A stretch of DNA of 10,883 nucleotides from JAWXBG01 sp044375415 (GTDB lineage Bacteria > Bacteroidota > Bacteroidia > Flavobacteriales_D > Sanyastnellaceae). The position numbers and the translations under genes are program-made. Within the stretch, counting starts at the first letter, position 1. The number at the start of each line of letters is the position of its first letter. Below the pieces are notes generated by a model. That model made no database searches. It was not told where the DNA came from and was given only the letters and a program-made list of their open reading frames with translations. Shown one piece after another: positions 6,801-10,883 of the stretch. The DNA lies in NCBI GenBank assembly GCA_044375415.1, contig JBILMS010000170.1, positions 1 through 10,883 of the forward strand, read 5' to 3'.

Positions 6801-9800
6801 CAAGCTCAGGCACAAGCCAATGCCGGTCCGAACGTATCGATGTGTACCCCAACTACAAGTTACATCATGCAGGCAACGGCTGTAGCGGCTCCTGCAATAG
6901 GAGTTTGGACATTACAATCAGGGTCCGGAGCGATTACATCTATAAATAGTCCGACTACGCAAATAACGAATTTGGGAGTGGGAGTGAATGTTTTTAGATG
7001 GACTATTGACAATGGCTCATGCGGAAATTCGAATTTCGATGAAGTAGTCATTACAGTGCACAGTTCCAATGCTGTATCAGCTAATGCCGCTGCAGATCAA
7101 GAATTCTGTATGGCCGGAACCGATCCTGTTTCTGCATTTATGAATGCAAATTCCCCAACTGCTCCTTCAATTGGAACTTGGAGTGTAGTTGCGGGAAGTG
7201 GAACGTTTGTGGATCCAAACAACACCTTGACTCAAGTGAACAATATGGGTGTTGGTGCGAATGTTTTTCAATGGACCATAAACAATGGTGCTTGCGGAAA
7301 TACGACCGATCAAGTTACTTATTACGTCTTTAGTCCGGCCCAAACGTCAGCTTCAGCAGGTGCAGATCAGCAGCTTTGTTCGAATGCAAATAGCACTACG
7401 CTAACTGCGAACGGTGTTATTTTTCCGGCTACCGGAGTTTGGACTTTAGTAAGCGGAACGGCAACTATTCTATCTCCAAATACGAGTACCACAGAGGTAA
7501 CAGGACTCGGTGTTGGAACAAATGTCTTTCAATGGACGATTGATAATGGACCATGCTCTACGCCATTATCGTTGATAGATCAAGTATCTGTTACGGTATT
7601 TAATTCGGCTCAAAGTGCGGCGAATGCAGGCCCTGATCAAACAATTTGTAACACCACATCATCGATTACAATGGCCGCTAACTCGGCTATTTTTCCGGGA
7701 ACAGGATCATGGTCTGTAATTTCAGGAACAGGGAGTTTTGCAAACGGATCTAGTCCGGTGACAAGCGTGAGTGGTTTATCTGTTGGTATAAATGTATTTC
7801 AATGGTCTATTGCAAATGGACCTTGCGGAAATAGCAGCGATCAGGTAAGCATAACGGTATATAGTTCTTCGAACGCCGCGGCTAACGCAGGAGTGGATTC
7901 TGAGCAGTGTTTGCCGGATAATACGGTGCAGCTTAGTGGAAGTGCGGTTGTATTCCCGTCAAGTGGAAACTGGTCCTTGATTTCGGGCTCAGGCACAATC
8001 ACCACTCCCTTTAATCCGGTGACAGAAGTAACCGGTTTGGGTATTGGTGAAAATGTATTTCAGTGGACCGTAACAAATGGACCTTGTGGGCCAACAACTA
8101 CAGATCAGATAACGATTACCGTTTTTGATAACACTCAAGACGGGGCTAATGCAGGACCGGACGTGAGTTTCTGTATACCTGTTAGCAGTTATGTTATGCA
8201 GGCTAATACGATCGCCTTCCCGGCATCGGGTGTTTGGTCGGTGATTGCCGGTACAGGTAGTTTCTCCAACATAAATAATCCGAATGCAACTGTAAGTGGT
8301 CTGGGTATTGGAACCAACACTTTCCGCTGGACAGTGTTAAATGGTCCATGTCCTGAAGGAACAAATTTCGATGATATATCAATATTCATTTTTGACGGAA
8401 ATCAACCAACAGCAAATGCCGGTGCAGATCAGGAATTGTGTTTTGGTGGAATAAGCCCGGTGAGCACGACCTTAACGGGATCTACGGTAACCTCTCCAGG
8501 CAATGGTCTTTGGACTCTTGTGCAAGGCGGGGGTACAATTGTTTCCCCAACTTCTTCTACTACCACAATCAATAATCTTCCTTCGGGAATTAATATTTTT
8601 CAATGGACTGTTTCTAATGGTCCTTGCGCTAATCCTACTTCAAGCGACCAAGTTACCATATTTGTTTTTGCAAATAGTCAATCGGCTGCAAATGCAGGAC
8701 CGGACCAGCAAATTTGTAGCTCGAATCCTTCTGCAATTTTGGATGCGAATGAACTTACTACTCCGTCGACAGGTCAGTGGTTCGTTATTTCGGGTGCCGG
8801 GACTTTTGCTAACGCTACGAATCCAAATACCACAGTGAGTGGTTTGGCAGTGGGAACAAACGTTCTCCAGTGGACTGTAGATAACGGAACATGTGCGAAT
8901 CCGGCTCAACTGAGTGATCAGGTGATAATAACAGTCTTCAACGTTGCGCAAGCGATTGCCAATGCAGGGTCCGATATTTTTATATGCAGCGATCTTCCTC
9001 AAACCAACTTGAACGGAAGTGCCGTATTGCCTCCGGCGAGTGGTCTCTGGACTTTGCAAAGTGGCAGCGGGACAATTGTTTCTCCTACAAGTTCTACTAG
9101 TTTAATCACCGGTCTGGCTGTTGGTGCGAATGTTTTCCGTTGGACCGTAGTGAACGGACCGTGTGCATCACCCGGTTTTGATGAAGTAACAGTTTTTGTT
9201 TATGATGACAGCCAGGCATTGGCCAACGCAGGAAGTGATCAGGCTATTTGTTTGCCACAAAATAGTGTCACATTAATGGGTTTTGCTGTTGTTTTTCCGG
9301 CTAGCGGAAACTGGACTTTGGTCTCAGGATCCGGTACTCTTACTGCGCCTTTTAATCCGACGACTACTGTAACAGGACTTGGCATTGGTGACAATGTTTT
9401 CGAATGGACTGTTACCAATGGACCATGTGGACCTTTTACTACCGACCAGGTTATCATTACTGTTTTTGATAATACCCAGGACGGCGCAAATGCCGGACCT
9501 GATGTGAGTTTTTGTACTCCAACGAGCAGCTATCAAATGCAAGCGAACACCATCGATTTCCCGGCTACGGGCGAATGGAGTGTTGTTGCAGGATCCGGTA
9601 GTTTCTCAAATATTAACAACCCGAATGCTACAGTGACCGGATTGGGTGTTGGAGTAAACACGTTTAGATGGACCGTATTGAATGGCCCTTGTCCGAACGG
9701 AACAAATTTCGATGATATATCAATCTTTATTTTTGATGCTTATCAAGCCGTCGCAAATGCCGGTGCAGATCAGGAATTATGTTTTAATGGAATCAATCCT

Positions 9801-10883
9801 GTCAATACTACGCTCAATGGTTCGGTCGTAACAGTTCCCGGAACGGGTTTGTGGACCTTGGTTCAAGGCGGAGGAACGATTGTTTCACCGACGTCGGCAA
9901 CTACTTCTGTTGTCAGTTTATCGCCGGGTATCAATATTTTCCAGTGGACGGTTTCCAATGGCCCTTGTGCAAATCCAAGTACAAGTGATCAAGTGATAAT
10001 TAATGTATTTACGAATGGTCAGTCGGCTGCAAATGCCGGTCCGGACCAAGAATTGTGCAGCTCGAATCCTTCAACGACCTTGGACGCAAATGAGCTTATT
10101 GTGCCCGCCACGGGTCAATGGGTTGTGATTTCGGGTAGTGGTGTTTTTGCAAATGCTAATAATCCGAATACAACCATAAGTGGATTGGCAATAGGAACCA
10201 ATGTGCTGCAATGGACAGTAGATAATGGTCCGTGTGCCAATCCGTCGCAGTTGAGTGATCAAGTGATCATTACAGTATACAATGTTGCGCAAGCAATTGC
10301 GAATGCCGGCACCGACATTTCAATATGTAGCGATAATCCACAAGTGAATTTAAATGGAAGTCCTGTGCTGGCTCCGGCCAATGGTTTTTGGACTTTGCAG
10401 AGCGGAAGTGGAATCATTGTATCTCCAACAAATCCCAACACATTAGTTACAGGATTAGGCATGGGAGCAAATGTCTTTAGGTGGAATATAGACAATGGCC
10501 CTTGTGCTTCTCCAGGCTTTGATGAGGTTACTGTTTTTGTATTTGACGAGAACTTGCCAACTGCGAACGCGGGAATAGACCAGTCGTTATGCTTGCCTCA
10601 AACATCCACTACTCTTATCGGTTCTATTCTTACTTTCCCGGCCACAGGTCAATGGACATTAGTAAGCGGAACCGGAAACATTGTTTCTTCAACGAATGCA
10701 ACCACTTCTGTTACCGGTTTATCCGTAGGTCAAAACGTGTTTAGATGGACCGTTACGAATGGCCCGTGCGCACCAAGCATCACATTCGACGAAATAAACA
10801 TTTTTGTTTATAGTAATCTGCAAGCAGCAGCGAATGCGGGACCTGATCAATCTTTCTGTGAACCCGTGAGTTCGACTCTACTC
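3846..10883 (+). CDS. Giant secreted PKD-like repeat protein, 5' part (continues beyond the window)
   Basis: The reading frame is open for 2346 codons and runs off the window edge. From ATG 3846 residues 1-20 form a signal peptide (MRKC, hydrophobic core, VSA|Q). An in-frame ATG at 3786 would put 20 polar residues in front of it and is less likely. Residues about 22-455 resemble the N-terminal domain of IgGFc-binding-like proteins: GRGTDFWCGS (W138), a P-I-x-C-like segment, and DQLVP (D245) leading into a repeated beta-rich module. Residues about 459-550 look like an Ig/cadherin-like domain (FRYTAPDGFVGYDTLLLSV). Residues 551-2346 are a tandem array of PKD-like units. The protein is probably exported by Type IX secretion and displayed or released as an adhesin or matrix component. 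The C-terminal sorting domain that would show this lies outside the window. Upstream promoter not identified. Function is inferred from architecture only. Confidence 0.93.
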   Translation, partial: MRKCLAVIALCIGTVLPVSAQFDYRFWMPPIWNSSQDSHNAPSELFITTPYPYDVNVHIETPDGTTFVYDGVVSSGSPLSIPLTPTLGQTIVANAVIENNGFIVTSTAPIQCVHKISAQYNQTLVTLKGRNGRGTDFWCGSQVRNLNANYSPNEYHFITVMAMEDNTTINFTTPFGMFTSAPGDLPTSFSINLNRHQCYLIRGNDPIQHVAGAHVTSNKKIVVISGSTHTRISGTGANAADGATDQLVPIELAGTQFAMITGDNDPGFDYGIIVATENSTSIYLDGNATPAATINAGQYYDWTLTGALGTPHTVTTNKTAYLYHVSGTSQDDEVDMSAMPQLDCTGSRYIEFSKFTVNTAQQTLQLIVTPEAAPTLKVNGTPYLSIPGVISNNIPGLSGWKSVSITTASLANNNVIQSDGFFHAGWLTGNSGSTGAYGFLSGFDDAFDFLDPTSSLPTSIYQVGTVCQGDFIDHCVQVVSCGIDHEIVEATGGLGTIDIAPPTSPYDSCFRYTAPDGFVGYDTLLLSVENNFGFLGELEVVFLVVDPQTPIDAGPNQTLCGVNTTTLSAVNPDPYANGFWTVLQGGATITNPNSPTTTVTNLALGTNSFLWHQEYPCDENIDLVQVFQYTGTPPIANAGPDAQLCGGATYTMQANSPGTTALGIWEITCGQATIGNINNNNVVVTNLGLGINCFEWNIDNGPCSGGNSMDQMTILVYNPNHPAANAGVDQFHCFSPGLVVNLNTSDPQIPAVGTWTLVSGTGTILNSLDPTTTVTGLSVGQNIFQWTINNGPCGNLTDQIIIWVHNPNAPIASAGPDQTVCLPANSAVLAANTPTAPATGAWTILNGTGSFANVSSPSTTVSGLSLGTNTFRWTINNGPCANPISADDIVVNVFPASQPTISAGADLSLCNSGGLLDAVLTGSAVTAPGSGLWTVVNGTGTLANANAPSTTVSGMSPGINTYQWTVSNGGCTAPQSDQVVITVYTQAQAQANAGPNVSMCTPTTSYIMQATAVAAPAIGVWTLQSGSGAITSINSPTTQITNLGVGVNVFRWTIDNGSCGNSNFDEVVITVHSSNAVSANAAADQEFCMAGTDPVSAFMNANSPTAPSIGTWSVVAGSGTFVDPNNTLTQVNNMGVGANVFQWTINNGACGNTTDQVTYYVFSPAQTSASAGADQQLCSNANSTTLTANGVIFPATGVWTLVSGTATILSPNTSTTEVTGLGVGTNVFQWTIDNGPCSTPLSLIDQVSVTVFNSAQSAANAGPDQTICNTTSSITMAANSAIFPGTGSWSVISGTGSFANGSSPVTSVSGLSVGINVFQWSIANGPCGNSSDQVSITVYSSSNAAANAGVDSEQCLPDNTVQLSGSAVVFPSSGNWSLISGSGTITTPFNPVTEVTGLGIGENVFQWTVTNGPCGPTTTDQITITVFDNTQDGANAGPDVSFCIPVSSYVMQANTIAFPASGVWSVIAGTGSFSNINNPNATVSGLGIGTNTFRWTVLNGPCPEGTNFDDISIFIFDGNQPTANAGADQELCFGGISPVSTTLTGSTVTSPGNGLWTLVQGGGTIVSPTSSTTTINNLPSGINIFQWTVSNGPCANPTSSDQVTIFVFANSQSAANAGPDQQICSSNPSAILDANELTTPSTGQWFVISGAGTFANATNPNTTVSGLAVGTNVLQWTVDNGTCANPAQLSDQVIITVFNVAQAIANAGSDIFICSDLPQTNLNGSAVLPPASGLWTLQSGSGTIVSPTSSTSLITGLAVGANVFRWTVVNGPCASPGFDEVTVFVYDDSQALANAGSDQAICLPQNSVTLMGFAVVFPASGNWTLVSGSGTLTAPFNPTTTVTGLGIGDNVFEWTVTNGPCGPFTTDQVIITVFDNTQDGANAGPDVSFCTPTSSYQMQANTIDFPATGEWSVVAGSGSFSNINNPNATVTGLGVGVNTFRWTVLNGPCPNGTNFDDISIFIFDAYQAVANAGADQELCFNGINPVNTTLNGSVVTVPGTGLWTLVQGGGTIVSPTSATTSVVSLSPGINIFQWTVSNGPCANPSTSDQVIINVFTNGQSAANAGPDQELCSSNPSTTLDANELIVPATGQWVVISGSGVFANANNPNTTISGLAIGTNVLQWTVDNGPCANPSQLSDQVIITVYNVAQAIANAGTDISICSDNPQVNLNGSPVLAPANGFWTLQSGSGIIVSPTNPNTLVTGLGMGANVFRWNIDNGPCASPGFDEVTVFVFDENLPTANAGIDQSLCLPQTSTTLIGSILTFPATGQWTLVSGTGNIVSSTNATTSVTGLSVGQNVFRWTVTNGPCAPSITFDEINIFVYSNLQAAANAGPDQSFCEPVSSTLL
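7881..9221 (+). repeat. Higher-order block A (units 10-14, 1341 bp)
   Basis: Five units of 264, 267, 276, 270 and 264 bp are followed directly by block B, which has the same five lengths in the same order. Unit-specific signatures match pairwise, for example FDNTQDG closing unit 10, SFSNINNPNATV in unit 11, GGGTIVSPTS in unit 12, SSNPS and LDANEL in unit 13, and ASPGFDEVTVFV in unit 14. This encodes residues 1346-1792. Confidence 0.85.
9222..10562 (+). repeat. Higher-order block B (units 15-19, 1341 bp)
   Basis: This is the second copy of the five-unit block, with no indel relative to block A. For the unit 11/16 pair, 73 of 89 residues are identical by hand count, but only 34 of those 73 use the same codon, so silent sites have diverged heavily. 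Unit 20 (10563) is 267 bp, not 264, and is of the FRW/FDE type, so it does not simply start a third copy. Unit 21 resembles units 11 and 16 in its first residues. This encodes residues 1793-2239. Confidence 0.85.

Larger units (their letters stand above)
5496..10883 (+). repeat. Tandem array of 20 complete PKD-like units plus a partial 21st
   Basis: Units begin at 5496, 5751, 6015, 6279, 6546, 6816, 7080, 7350, 7620, 7881, 8145, 8412, 8688, 8958, 9222, 9486, 9753, 10029, 10299, 10563 and 10830, so lengths are 255-276 bp (85-92 residues). The core pattern is ANAGxDQxxC, then a G-x-W (GTW, GVW, GLW), T-V-x-G-L-x-x-G-x-N-x-F-x-W-T, N-G-P-C, D-[QDE]-[VI], and a terminal I-x-V-[FY] strand. Each complete unit has exactly two Cys, except unit 2 (5751-6014), which has four; one disulfide per domain is likely. 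Spacing is regular but not fixed, as expected for folded domains rather than slippage. Confidence 0.93.

Noticed and set aside
6032..10495. Several minus-strand open frames of 60-139 codons across the giant gene
   Set aside because: They recur at the repeat period and their peptides are antisense images of the PKD-like units. They follow from composition and repetition, not from separate genes.
5496..10883. CRISPR array or simple tandem satellite
   Set aside because: The period is 255-276 bp, the sequence is coding throughout with an unbroken frame, and conservation is at the protein level with many silent changes.

Overview
The window looks like chromosome from a member of the Bacteroidota, most likely the Flavobacteriales/Cryomorphaceae-Crocinitomicaceae area. 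Four things point there: two perfect TAnnTTTG -7 promoter elements close to start codons, no Shine-Dalgarno sequences, a Bacteroidota-style lipoprotein signal ending in SC|K, and a giant secreted protein built from 'ANAGxDQxxC' PKD-like repeats. The genus call is inference.

Layout, all recognised genes on the + strand. 1-90: possible tail of an upstream gene, weakly supported. 284-1837: a complete ALDH7-family aldehyde dehydrogenase (antiquitin/AmaB type, alpha-aminoadipate semialdehyde dehydrogenase, lysine catabolism) with its own promoter and a probable terminator. 1838-2187: spacer with a nested, RNA-like stem structure. 2188-3414: a lipoprotein with a C-terminal TlpA/thioredoxin-like domain (WCPNC), probably starting at TTG just after a perfect -7 element. 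3415-3845: a 430-bp spacer with two degenerate 7-bp tandem repeats, an inverted repeat, a C9 tract and a terminator-like hairpin. 3846 to the end: the first 2346 codons of a giant secreted protein that continues past the window.

The giant protein dominates the window. After a signal peptide it has an IgGFc-binding-like N-terminal region (about residues 22-455) and one Ig/cadherin-like domain (about 459-550). Then come 20 complete units of 85-92 residues plus the start of a 21st. Each unit has one Cys near its start, one Cys in an NGPC-like motif, and two Trp. Units 10-14 and 15-19 form two adjacent higher-order blocks of exactly 1341 bp with matching unit lengths. From residue 402 to the end of the window there is no lysine, and inside the repeats all seven arginines fall at the same structural position (F-R-W). 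In every one of the 20 units, R at that position goes with an acidic D/E at a second position, and Q/E/L goes with Q/L. This suggests a conserved cross-strand pair.

The three main genes do not form an obvious pathway. Each seems to be its own transcription unit. The giant protein is probably a cell-surface or secreted adhesin-like Type IX secretion cargo, but its C-terminal sorting domain is not in view.
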